Origin: Pelagibius sp036570545
GTDB taxonomy: Bacteria > Pseudomonadota > Alphaproteobacteria > Kiloniellales > Kiloniellaceae
NCBI GenBank assembly: GCA_036570545.1
Contig: DATCXZ010000170.1
Span: forward strand, 1-21,581
Reading direction: 5' to 3'
DNA length: 21,581 bases
Part shown: in pieces, positions 14,728 through 21,581 of the stretch
How the letters are laid out: each line of letters begins with the position of its first letter
Position numbering within the stretch: position 1 is the stretch's first letter
Translations under genes and position numbers: made by a program
The notes under the pieces: model-generated
The model's input: only the letters and a program-made list of their open reading frames with translations
Database searches by the model: none
What the model was told of the DNA's origin: nothing

Positions 14728-16272
14728 ATGTTGCGCAAGCTGTCGGCCTTCGCGCTGGCTTTGCTGCTCGTCGGCTGCGCCTCGTTGCCCGAGGAGCTGC
14801 CGCTGGGCCCGCCCGGCCACGCTCTGGCGCCGCAGCCCGGCGGGCCACTCGCCGAGGCCGAGGCGGCCTTGCAGGCGCGGGTAGGGACCGACCTATCGGG
14901 CTTTCACCTGCTCGATGCCAACGCCGACAGCCTGCGCTGGCGCCTGGCGCTCATCGATTCCGCCCGGCATTCCCTCGATCTGCAGTACTACGTCTGGTGG
15001 GGCGACGAGAGCGGCTCGCTGCTGCTCAGCCGTGTCGTCGCCGCCGCCGACCGCGGCGTGAAGGTGCGCATCCTGGTCGACGACCTGACCACCAACGTCC
15101 TCGTCGAGACCGCGCAGGAGCGGCTGGGCGACACCGCCACTGCCACGATCGGCGCCCATCCGAACATCGACGTGCGTGTCTTCAATCCCTGGCGGCAGCG
15201 GACGCTGGTGGGGCAGTTCTTCGAGTCCATCGCGGAGCTCGACCGCGTCAACCAGCGCATGCACAACAAGCTGCTGATCGCCGACAACCGTGCCGTCATC
15301 CTCGGCGGCCGCAACATCGGCAACGAATATTTCGGCCTGTCGCCGGAGTTCGGCTTTCGCGACTTCGATGCCCTCGGCTTCGGGCCGGTCGCCCGCCAGG
15401 CGTCGCAGACCTTCGACCGTTTCTGGAACAGCGAGCGCGTGCTGCCGGCCAGCCGCCTCGACGAGGCGCGGACTGCCGCGGACCTTGCGCAGGCCATGAT
15501 CGTCATCGGCAACTGGCTGGAGGAGGCCAGGACGCTGTCGCACTTCGAGATCGCGCCGCAGGACTGGCGGGATGCGCTGGGCGACCTGGTGCCGGCATTG
15601 CATCCGGGCAGCAGCCGCGTGCTCGCCGACTCTCCCGGCGCGGATCAGGTTCACCACGTGATGCCGGAGGTGATCCAGGGCCTGCTGGAGAGCGCCGTGC
15701 GCGATGTCGTGATCTCCAATGCCTACATCGTGCCGGACGGCGAGGCCCTCGACTGGCTGCGCGGGCAGGTCGAGCGCGGCGTGCGCTACCGCATTCTCAC
15801 CAACTCGCTGGCCTCGCACGACGTGCCCGCGGTGAACGCCCACTACAAGCAATGGCGGCGGGATTTCATCGAGGCCGGCGTCGAGCTCTATGAGACCCGT
15901 CCCGACGCCGCCGTAAAGGCGCTGGTCGTCGACACGCCGCCGGTGCAGGCCGCCTTCATGGGCCTGCACGCCAAGGCGATCGCGATCGACGGCAGGCGCG
16001 TCTTCATCGGCTCGATGAACCTCGATCCGCGTTCCTGGCGCCTCAACAGCGAGATGGGGGTGGTCGTCGAGAGCGAGGGTCTCGCCGCGGATGTGCTGGC
16101 GGCGGTCGAGCGCGACCTGCGCCCGGAGAACGCCTGGCGCGTCACCCTGGACGATAACGGCGAGATGATCTGGACCGCCGGCGACGAGGTGCTGCACCGC
16201 CAGCCCGCCCGCAACTTCTGGCAGCGCGTCGAAGACGTCTTCTTCATGCTGCTGCCGAAGGAGGTTTATTGA
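14728..16272 (+). CDS. Phospholipase D-family lipoprotein (cardiolipin synthase-like)
   Basis: A 514-residue PLD-superfamily enzyme with two full HKD motifs: H179-x-K181-x4-D186 in HNKLLIADNRAVILGGRNIG, and H414-x-K416-x4-D421 in HAKAIAIDGRRVFIGSMNLD. The layout resembles E. coli ClsC/YmdC-type phosphatidyltransferases, and QYYVWWGDESG (86-96) is typical of that group. The N-terminus is a lipoprotein signal with lipobox LVGC (C17) followed by Ala, which favours the outer membrane. That location is odd for a cardiolipin synthase and would suit phospholipid turnover or exchange in the periplasm (inference). The ATG at 14728 has AAGGG about 9 nt upstream. A candidate terminator lies 27 bp after the stop. 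Phospholipase activity rather than synthase activity cannot be excluded. Confidence 0.85.
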   Translation: MLRKLSAFALALLLVGCASLPEELPLGPPGHALAPQPGGPLAEAEAALQARVGTDLSGFHLLDANADSLRWRLALIDSARHSLDLQYYVWWGDESGSLLLSRVVAAADRGVKVRILVDDLTTNVLVETAQERLGDTATATIGAHPNIDVRVFNPWRQRTLVGQFFESIAELDRVNQRMHNKLLIADNRAVILGGRNIGNEYFGLSPEFGFRDFDALGFGPVARQASQTFDRFWNSERVLPASRLDEARTAADLAQAMIVIGNWLEEARTLSHFEIAPQDWRDALGDLVPALHPGSSRVLADSPGADQVHHVMPEVIQGLLESAVRDVVISNAYIVPDGEALDWLRGQVERGVRYRILTNSLASHDVPAVNAHYKQWRRDFIEAGVELYETRPDAAVKALVVDTPPVQAAFMGLHAKAIAIDGRRVFIGSMNLDPRSWRLNSEMGVVVESEGLAADVLAAVERDLRPENAWRVTLDDNGEMIWTAGDEVLHRQPARNFWQRVEDVFFMLLPKEVY

Positions 16273-16631
16273 GAAGCTTGGCCGGTGCTGCCGCGTGGGA
16301 ACCTGCGCTTCGATCGGTCATCCGCAGGTTCGGTTGGTTTCTCCGCTTGCGCACCGCTGGTTGGGTCGGCGCAGAGGTGCCGATGGAGTACCCCGGAATT
16401 CTGCTGGCGAAACCAAAGAAATCTGTAGCATATTGACATAATCAAATTGAGTAGTTGTGGCTGGTTGCAGCCATGGCAGGCGGGTTTTCTCTTGCCGCAG
16501 CCATGTAGGGCGCGTGTAAGCCGCCGCCGGCGGGCCAAGCCGCCTTCGCCTGCACGGTGGGTATGTTTGGGAGAAGCAATAAAGGCAAAAGAATCTAACA
16601 GGCGCGGCAACCAGGCCGCGGGAGGCTGTCG
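16273..16631. other. 359-bp non-coding region between PLD and membrane-protein genes
   Basis: It holds a hairpin terminator candidate near its left end and an AT-rich island at about 16410-16456. The island contains a perfect TTGACA (16433-16438), but no good -10 lies 16-18 bp downstream. Two short GCAGCCATG copies lie at 16468-16476 and 16497-16505. Near the right end GGGAGG (16620-16625) is the ribosome-binding site for the membrane-protein gene. Several short open frames here have no support. Confidence 0.5.
16299..16340 (+). terminator. Candidate terminator after the PLD lipoprotein gene
   Basis: GAACCTGCG (16299-16307) is exactly complementary to CGCAGGTTC (16323-16331), a 9-bp stem with a 15-nt loop. 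It is followed by GGTTGGTTT, a broken T-rich tract. It lies 27 bp after the stop codon. The long loop and imperfect tract make it a moderate candidate. Confidence 0.45.
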
Positions 16632-18308
16632 ATGCAAATCGCGATCGGTTCCCTGATCCTCAATGCCGACTTCCTGGTCGCCTACGGCTGCGGGCTGGTC
16701 ATCCTGATCCTCTTTTGCATGGAGCGCTTCAACCAGCCGACGGCCGCCGATGGCTCCTTTATCGAAACGCTTGTCCCGCGCGCTGTCTCCAACGGCTATC
16801 GCTACATCCAGTCCTTCGTCATCTATGTCGCGATCATGGTCGTCGTGTACACCGGCCTCTCGATCGTCGGCCCTCACGTCTTTGCGGCCTTCGGCCTGGA
16901 CGGATCGACTGCCGGCATCGCGGACAGCGATGCGCTGGTCGGGTCCGCTCAGGAAGCCCTCGAGTCGCAGGAACTGCCGGTTCCAGCCTGGGTGCCGCTG
17001 GCCATCCTGATGATCCTCACCGGCGGCGCCACGCATTTTCGCTCGCTCAACCAGGTGGAGTTCTTCGCCCGCCGGCTGACACACCGTCTCATCGGGATTC
17101 CGCAGAACGTGGAGAGCCTCGCGGCCAACATCCGCGACCGGCGCATCGACCTGAAGCACCTCTCGGCCTCGGAAAGGGACGCGCTGCTCGCCCTGTATGG
17201 CAATGTCACCGGGTCCAGATGCGAGTCGCTGCGCGAGGTGGACGAGGCGACCTCCGCCAACGAGGTGCTGCGCCGCTGGCTGCGGCTGTGCTTCCTCCAT
17301 GACGTCCTGGAGTCCAGGGAGTTGCCGAGAAATTTCGGCAGCACCATAAAGCGCGAGTACGGCCATGTCTGGGAAGAGATCGACCGTGCCATCGTCGAGA
17401 TCAAGAGTCGGCCGCTGCGGCTGCTGACAGCGAACCACCATACCCTGGAGAAGGCCGATGTCGAGTTGCGTTCGCGCATGATCGACATCATCGACGACGC
17501 CCTGCACAACCTGCATGCCTTGATTGCGGTCGGGCTCTGCCCGCTCCTGCAAGACGCGGCGAAACTCCGGCAGATTTCCGACGCCCTCCGGCTGACGGAC
17601 GGCCATGTGCAGGATGACACCTTGATCAATCGGGTCCTGCTCTCGGTGATCGGGCTCTTCTTCGGGGTCCTGACGCTGACGTATTTCTCCCAGGGGGATG
17701 CCCTGACGGCGCTGAGCTGGGCGACGGGCGCCTTCATGCTGCACAGCGCCGCGGCGGTTTCGGCGGCGCGGCTCTATCGGCGCCGGCTGCACGACGGCAC
17801 CTGGGTTCCGCTCGAGGTCGGTCATCTGCAGATCCCCGTGAAGCAGTACCTGCGCGTCGTGCTGCGTGGCTACATCGCCGGCACTCTCGCGCTTGTGCTC
17901 TGGCACGTGGTTTACGTCATGATGGCGCAAGGCGGCCTGCCGGCGATTTCGGCAAAATTGATCTGGATCCCTGCCTACGGCACGGTGGCCGCCGCGACGG
18001 CCTTCTGGATAGCCTACGACCTCGATCTGGTGGCGAACGAGAACGCGTCGCTGCCCCGGCGCATTCTCCAGGTGCTGCTGCAGGCGACCACCACCGCCTT
18101 GGCGGCGGCCTTCGTTACCTTGTCGCTGCAGAGCGGCAGGCCAGGCGATCTGGTGATCGACCCCGGCATCGTCATCGACGTGGCGCAGACGACGGCCGTG
18201 GCGGCCGCCATTCTCGGCTGCATCGCGGTCTTCCTGGCGCGGCCGCGCCCGCGCGCCGATCTTGCCTCCGTGGCCGCGCCGGAACCGGCCGGGATGCCAA
18301 GAGGATGA
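16632..18308 (+). CDS. Polytopic inner-membrane protein of unknown function
   Basis: A 558-residue protein that I do not recognise. Hydrophobic stretches suggest about nine membrane helices: roughly 11-30, 60-80, 119-135, then 332-353, 358-380, 408-432, 443-463, 476-499 and 515-536. Between the third and fourth lies a soluble region of nearly 200 residues, rich in charged helices (about 140-330, with SASERDALLALYG, NEVLRRWLRL and DVLESRELP). It has no ATPase, kinase, GGDEF or transporter motif that I can see. The ATG at 16632 has GGGAGG about 6 nt upstream. Its stop overlaps the start of a solute-binding protein gene in an ATGA, so translation is likely coupled and the two products may form one periplasm-to-cytoplasm unit. 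A channel, transporter or receptor role is possible; none is shown. Confidence 0.8.
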   Translation: MQIAIGSLILNADFLVAYGCGLVILILFCMERFNQPTAADGSFIETLVPRAVSNGYRYIQSFVIYVAIMVVVYTGLSIVGPHVFAAFGLDGSTAGIADSDALVGSAQEALESQELPVPAWVPLAILMILTGGATHFRSLNQVEFFARRLTHRLIGIPQNVESLAANIRDRRIDLKHLSASERDALLALYGNVTGSRCESLREVDEATSANEVLRRWLRLCFLHDVLESRELPRNFGSTIKREYGHVWEEIDRAIVEIKSRPLRLLTANHHTLEKADVELRSRMIDIIDDALHNLHALIAVGLCPLLQDAAKLRQISDALRLTDGHVQDDTLINRVLLSVIGLFFGVLTLTYFSQGDALTALSWATGAFMLHSAAAVSAARLYRRRLHDGTWVPLEVGHLQIPVKQYLRVVLRGYIAGTLALVLWHVVYVMMAQGGLPAISAKLIWIPAYGTVAAATAFWIAYDLDLVANENASLPRRILQVLLQATTTALAAAFVTLSLQSGRPGDLVIDPGIVIDVAQTTAVAAAILGCIAVFLARPRPRADLASVAAPEPAGMPRG

Positions 18309-19177
18309 GCCCCATGACAGACGCATCCGGTCGACGGGACGGCATCCGCGCCGCAGTGCTTTCCGTTCTCATCCTGACTTTGCTGCTGCCGCCGGCCGCA
18401 GAGGCGGCCGAGGCGGGAGCGATTCGTTTCGGCGCCCGCGCCGACGCGCCGCCGATCTCCTACCGCACCGCCGACGGGCGTTTCCGGGGCTATGCGATCG
18501 ACATCTGCGAGGAGGTCAAGAAGGCCTACCGGGCGCGCCACCCCGAGCGGGAGATCGCCGAGGATTACGTGCTGGTGACCACCGCCGACCGCCAGGAAAA
18601 GCTGCTCAGCGGCGAGATCGACACCGTCTGCGGGCCCTTCTCGATCACCGAAAGCCGCATGGCGGACTTCGATTTCTCCTTCTTGATCTTCGTCAGCGGC
18701 GGCAGCGTGGCGGCTCGTCGGCCGAGCAGCGTGATCCCGGCGGCGCCGCAGGCGATGCAGGGAGCGCTGCAGCGCGTCGCGGTGGTGTCGGAGACGACGA
18801 CGCTGGAGTTCATCGAGTCGCTGCTCGGCACCTCCGTCGAGGTCGACCGCAAGGCGACGCATGACGAGGCTTTCGCGGCGCTGGCCGCCGGCGCGGTGAC
18901 CTACTACTTCGCCGACCGCGCGATCCTCAACGCCGTCGTCGGGCGTGCCGACAACGCCGGCGACTTTCTTGTGGGCGGCAAGTTCCTGACCTACGAGCCC
19001 TATGCGTTGCCCTTTGCCAAGGGACGCTCGCCCGAGCTGCGGGACGCCGCCAACGCCACGATCGCGGAGCTGTTCCGCAGCCGCCGGATCCACGCCATCT
19101 ACGAGAACCATTTTCCGGGGCAGCGCCCGAGCGACCTGCTGCAGAGCCTGTTCCAGTTGTACGCCTTGCCGAAGTGA
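18305..19177 (+). CDS. Periplasmic solute-binding protein (SBP_bac_3-like)
   Basis: A 290-residue exported protein of the amino-acid-type solute-binding family. A signal peptide spans about residues 14-36 (ending PPAAEAAEA). The mature start IRFGARADAPPISYRTADGRFRGYAIDICEEV is the classic 'xxFGxxxxxPPxSYxxxDGxxxGYxxD' entry. SGEIDTVCGPFSITESRMADFDFS (about 102-125) matches the hinge region with the carboxylate-binding Thr/Arg. The C-terminal region KGRSPELRDAANATIAEL is typical too. It overlaps the upstream membrane-protein gene by ATGA; an ATG at 18314 with GAGG 9 nt upstream is an equally good start and changes only three residues. No ABC permease or ATPase gene is adjacent, so it may serve the membrane protein as a sensor or as part of a non-ABC uptake unit (inference). 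It converges with the dioxygenase gene, 13 bp away. Confidence 0.82.
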   Translation: MSPMTDASGRRDGIRAAVLSVLILTLLLPPAAEAAEAGAIRFGARADAPPISYRTADGRFRGYAIDICEEVKKAYRARHPEREIAEDYVLVTTADRQEKLLSGEIDTVCGPFSITESRMADFDFSFLIFVSGGSVAARRPSSVIPAAPQAMQGALQRVAVVSETTTLEFIESLLGTSVEVDRKATHDEAFAALAAGAVTYYFADRAILNAVVGRADNAGDFLVGGKFLTYEPYALPFAKGRSPELRDAANATIAELFRSRRIHAIYENHFPGQRPSDLLQSLFQLYALPK

Positions 19178-19190
19178 CGGCGGCCGCTGC

Positions 19191-20042
19191 TCAGATGTTG
19201 GTCTGGTCCGCGGGCATGTCTCGGGGAATGCACGCGCCGTCGCCGCCTTCCACGCAGGGCACGTCGTCCATGTCGAGGCCGTAGCAGCTCATCGACAGCG
19301 AGCCCATCGCATAGCCGCGCACCAGCGCCTTGGCGCCGCCCCCCGCCGCGGCCGCGAGGCCGGCGGTGTAGAGCAGGGGAATGAAATGGTCGGGCGTCGG
19401 CACGGCGCGCGCGAAGTCGGGATGCTCGGCTGCTTCCAACAGGTCGCCCGGCCGCGCCGCCATCAGGTCCGCCACTGAATCGTCGAAGCGGCGGGCCCAG
19501 TCCTCACCGCCATCGGGATTGTCCCACTGAATGCGGCGCAGATTGTGAACGACGTTGCCGCTGCCGACGATCATCACCCCGCGCTCGCGCAGCGGTGCCA
19601 GCCTGGCGCCCAGATCGATATGATAGGCCAGCGGCTTCAGCGCATTGATCGAGAGCTGGACCACCGGCACGTCGGCCTCGGGATAGAGGTGGGCGAGCAC
19701 GCTCCAGGTGCCGTGGTCGAGGCCCCACTGGTCGCGATCCGCGCCGACCCAGAGCGGCTTGGCGACCTCCGCCACCTCCTCGGCAAGCTCGGGCAGGCCG
19801 GGCGCCGGATAGTCGAAATCGAAGAGTTCCTGCGGAAAGCCGTAGAAGTCGTGAATCGTGCGCGGCTTTGGCATAGCGGTGACCGCCGTCGCGCCGAAGA
19901 ACCAGTGGGCCGAGACCACCAGCAGCGCCCGCGGCCGCGGCAGCGCCGCGCCCAGCCGCCGCCACGCGCGGGTATAGCCGTTCACTTCCAGGGTGTTCAT
20001 CGGACTGCCGTGGCCGATGAAGAGGGCGGGCATTCTTGTCAT
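19191..20042 (-). CDS. ygiD: 4,5-DOPA dioxygenase extradiol-like (YgiD/LigB family)
   Basis: A 283-residue cytoplasmic enzyme of the class III extradiol dioxygenase (LigB) family, closest in layout to YgiD/DODA proteins that open catechol rings such as L-DOPA. Metal and catalytic histidines are visible: H11 (FIGHGSPMN), H46 (VVSAHWF), H166 (GSGNVVHNLRR) and H219 (TPDHFIPL). The first three sit at the same spacing as H22, H57 and H177 of E. coli YgiD. The ATG at 20040-20042 gives the family's usual N-terminus; an ATG three codons later is possible, and the upstream open frame is unsupported. The physiological substrate is unknown for most such proteins. It stands alone on the minus strand between two plus-strand genes. 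Confidence 0.88.
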   Translation of the reverse strand: MTRMPALFIGHGSPMNTLEVNGYTRAWRRLGAALPRPRALLVVSAHWFFGATAVTAMPKPRTIHDFYGFPQELFDFDYPAPGLPELAEEVAEVAKPLWVGADRDQWGLDHGTWSVLAHLYPEADVPVVQLSINALKPLAYHIDLGARLAPLRERGVMIVGSGNVVHNLRRIQWDNPDGGEDWARRFDDSVADLMAARPGDLLEAAEHPDFARAVPTPDHFIPLLYTAGLAAAAGGGAKALVRGYAMGSLSMSCYGLDMDDVPCVEGGDGACIPRDMPADQTNI

Positions 20043-20207
20043 GGGAAGAAGGTCGCATCGGCCGTCGATCGGGACAAGGCAAATGGCGGAAAGGATCGCG
20101 AGGGGCACGAATGCTCTGTAGCGAAACGGTGGCGCGACCTTAGACTGACAGGCGTCTTCGGGGAACTTTGCGCTGTCATCCAAGCATGACAGCGAGGAGG
20201 CACGCCG

Positions 20208-21011
20208 ATGGCCTTACGAGCTGCGGTCCTTGCCCTGTCGCTGCTGAGCCTTGCGGCCTGCAGCACCGCGCCCGCCCCCTACACCGGCCCCTATTGGGGC
20301 GCCGACGCCACGGCGACGCCCGGGTGGGGCCGGCTGGGCGAGGCGGCCCTCACGGCGGCAGCGGACCCCTTCACCTGGCTGCCCGCCGCCACAGCCGCCG
20401 GAATCCAGATCGGCGGCGCCGACGACGACATCGCCGAATGGGCCAAGGAGGAAACGCCGCTGTTCGGCGCGCGCGACACGGCGGACGATGCGAGCGACTG
20501 GCTGCGGGTGTCGAGCTATGCGATCTACGGCGCCGCCGGCCTCGCGGCGCCCGCGCCGGAGGACGCCTGGCTCGCCACCAAGGCCAAGGGCTTCGCCGTC
20601 GGCGGCGGCGCCCTCCTTGCCACCTGGGGCGCGACGGAGGGCCTCAAGACAGCAACTGGCAGGGAACGGCCTATCGGCCGTGCCGACGACAGCTTTCCCT
20701 CGAACCACGCCAGCATCACCGCCGCCGGCGCGCGGCTCGCCCGCGAGACTCTCCGCTACCACGACCTGCCGCCGGCGGCCCGGCTCGGCAGCGACATCGG
20801 GCTCGCCGGCCTGGTCCTGGCGACGGGCTGGGCGCGGGTGGAGGCCGGCAAGCACCATCCCACCGACGTGCTGGCCGGCATGGCGCTCGGCAACTTCCTC
20901 GCCGTCTTCGCCAGCGAAGCCTTCCTCGCGCCGGCGACGGGCGACCGCCTGCAACTGGGCGTCACTGCCCACGAGGATGGCATGCTGCTGCGGCTCGGCC
21001 TGAAATTCTAG
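20208..21011 (+). CDS. PAP2-family phosphatase lipoprotein
   Basis: A 267-residue lipid-anchored member of the PAP2 (type 2 phosphatidic acid phosphatase) superfamily. The N-terminal signal ends in lipobox LAAC (C18), followed by Ser, which favours outer-membrane targeting. All three phosphatase motifs are present: K147-x6-R154-P155 (KTATGRERP), P164-S-N-H167 (PSNH in place of the commoner PSGH) and R210-x5-H216-x3-D220 (RVEAGKHHPTD). The C-terminus ends in an alternating hydrophobic strand with a terminal Phe. Members dephosphorylate lipid phosphates or undecaprenyl pyrophosphate, but usually as multi-helix membrane proteins; here the active site faces the periplasm on a lipid anchor. The ATG at 20208 has GAGGAGG about 8-14 nt upstream. 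Its substrate is unknown. Confidence 0.85.
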   Translation: MALRAAVLALSLLSLAACSTAPAPYTGPYWGADATATPGWGRLGEAALTAAADPFTWLPAATAAGIQIGGADDDIAEWAKEETPLFGARDTADDASDWLRVSSYAIYGAAGLAAPAPEDAWLATKAKGFAVGGGALLATWGATEGLKTATGRERPIGRADDSFPSNHASITAAGARLARETLRYHDLPPAARLGSDIGLAGLVLATGWARVEAGKHHPTDVLAGMALGNFLAVFASEAFLAPATGDRLQLGVTAHEDGMLLRLGLKF

Positions 21012-21013
21012 GC

Positions 21014-21138
21014 GACGCCTTGCAGCATCTTGTCGGAAGGGTTGCCAATGTCTGCCGCAATGGCGATTGATCTTCCAATGGGATGGCCGCCGCGGCGAGG
21101 CCTCAGGCGTCTATCTCGACGACCATAGCTACAGGTGA
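21014..21138 (+). pseudogene. higB: higB toxin remnant (C-terminal, frameshifted)
   Basis: Two adjoining frames together read like the end of a HigB/RelE-type toxin. The frame at 21014-21070 gives LQHLVGRVANVCRNGD then a stop. The frame at 21064-21138 gives RLIFQWDGRRGEASGVYLDDH plus three residues and a TGA, resembling the family ending 'NGxWRLxFxWxG...VxxxDYH'. The join reads GGCGATTGATC. A parent GGCGATTGGCGATTGATC would restore R-N-G-D-W-R-L-I-F, so loss of one copy of a 7-bp direct repeat would explain the frameshift (inference). The N-terminal half is missing: the remnant begins 2 bp after the PAP2 stop. It ends 7 bp before higA, the normal higBA arrangement. Confidence 0.65.
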
Positions 21139-21145
21139 GGCGTTC

Positions 21146-21463
21146 ATGCTGACGACCAAGCGCAAGCCGGCGACGGTTGGCGAGATCCTGGTGGAGGAGT
21201 TCATGCGGCCCCTGGGCTTGACGCAGGGGGCGCTGGCGGAGGCGATGGGGGTGCAGCGCAAGCATGTGAACGAGCTGTGCAACGCCCGCCGCAAGATCAC
21301 GGCTCCGACAGCCCTCATTCTCGCGCGGGTGTTCGGCAACAGCGCCGACTTCTGGCTCAACGTGCAGCGGCGCACTGACCTGTGGGAGGCAATGCGCTCG
21401 CCCCGCGAGCGGATCAGGCGCGCCAAGCCCCTGCGGAGCGCCGCTGAGCGACCCGAGACATAG
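21146..21463 (+). CDS. higA: HigA-family antitoxin (XRE helix-turn-helix)
   Basis: A 105-residue DNA-binding antitoxin. The N-terminal part VGEILVEEFMRPLGLTQG is the HigA signature lead into the helix-turn-helix (about 25-60: LTQGALAEAMGVQRKHVNELCNARRKIT). It is followed by PTALILARVFGNSADFWLNVQ, the standard second half of the family. I choose the ATG at 21146, with GTGAGG about 6 nt upstream; the frame runs 21 codons further left into the toxin remnant. HigA normally neutralises HigB and represses its own operon, but the toxin here is a broken fragment, so this is an orphan antitoxin. The last few codons (ERPET) and the TAG stop appear to be supplied by the end of the adjacent insertion sequence. 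Confidence 0.88.
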   Translation: MLTTKRKPATVGEILVEEFMRPLGLTQGALAEAMGVQRKHVNELCNARRKITAPTALILARVFGNSADFWLNVQRRTDLWEAMRSPRERIRRAKPLRSAAERPET

Positions 21464-21581
21464 GTGACGTTTTGTACCGGACACATGGGTAACACTTTCG
21501 GGCATTTGGCCGGAGGTGTTGATGCCGTGGAAGGAGAGTTCGGTGGAAGAAGAACGTCTGCGGTTTGTGGCTCGGCTTTTG
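21453..21581 (+). mobile_element. Left end of an IS481-family insertion sequence (runs off the window)
   Basis: The terminal region has two imperfect direct copies of one motif: CCGAGACATAGGTGAC (21453-21468) and CCGGACACATGGGTAAC (21477-21493). Read on the minus strand these give GTTACCCATGTGTCCGG-type ends, typical of IS481 elements (general knowledge). The transposase start codon follows at 21522. The outer boundary is uncertain by several bases because the other end is outside the window. Confidence 0.65.
21522..21581 (+). CDS. IS481-family transposase, N-terminal fragment cut by the window edge
   Basis: Only the first 20 codons are present. The start MPWKESSVEEERLRFV resembles the typical IS481 transposase N-terminus (MPWK..., then a charged helix leading into the helix-turn-helix). 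The ATG at 21522 has GGAGG about 8 nt upstream. The catalytic DDE region lies outside the window, so whether the transposase is intact cannot be judged. Confidence 0.7.
   Translation, partial: MPWKESSVEEERLRFVARLL

Noticed and set aside
16266..18326. Minus-strand 686-codon open frame opposite the membrane-protein gene
   Set aside because: Composition is typical of an antisense shadow (runs of Arg, Gln, Gly, Asp). The plus-strand frame has a good ribosome-binding site, membrane helices and coupling to the next gene.

Overview
The window is GC-rich DNA with closely packed genes and long shadow reading frames. It looks like an alphaproteobacterial chromosome, probably of Rhodospirillales type. 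That placement is an inference from gene content, protein style and two intergenic palindromic repeats of a kind common in that class. There are no rRNA or tRNA genes, no CRISPR array and no phage module.

Left part (16-7531): a pyrimidine-catabolism and uptake locus. On the minus strand the order is dihydropyrimidinase, a Tat-exported BMP-family binding protein, a double-ABC ATPase and two BPD_transp_2-type permeases. Divergently, on the plus strand, lies a beta-ureidopropionase-like amidohydrolase. Together they cover steps 2 and 3 of reductive uracil/thymine breakdown plus an importer. The dihydropyrimidine dehydrogenase (step 1) is not in the window. The 221-bp divergent region carries two near-matches to the RutR operator, 108 bp apart, with three tandem 14-bp repeats between them.

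Middle (7532-12093): a nested intergenic repeat separates the pyrimidine genes from a doeA-doeB pair (ectoine hydrolase and N-acetyl-diaminobutyrate deacetylase) on the minus strand. Two adjacent genes for small PAS-type proteins follow on the plus strand. They converge on a SAM-dependent methyltransferase, and both stop codons sit in one perfect 16-bp palindrome.

Right part (12342-21011): envelope genes. These are an exported protein with a six-cysteine tail, a probable lipoprotein, a phospholipase D/cardiolipin-synthase-like lipoprotein, and an unrecognised polytopic membrane protein overlapping by ATGA with a solute-binding protein that has no ABC partner. A 4,5-DOPA extradiol dioxygenase-like enzyme (minus strand) and a PAP2 phosphatase lipoprotein follow.

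Right edge (21014-21581): a decayed higB toxin remnant with a frameshift, an apparently intact higA antitoxin, and the start of an IS481-type insertion sequence that probably supplies the last codons of higA.

The best candidates for new biology are the membrane protein/binding protein pair, the double-operator pyrimidine control region with its linked BMP transporter, and the exported Cys-tail protein/lipoprotein pair.
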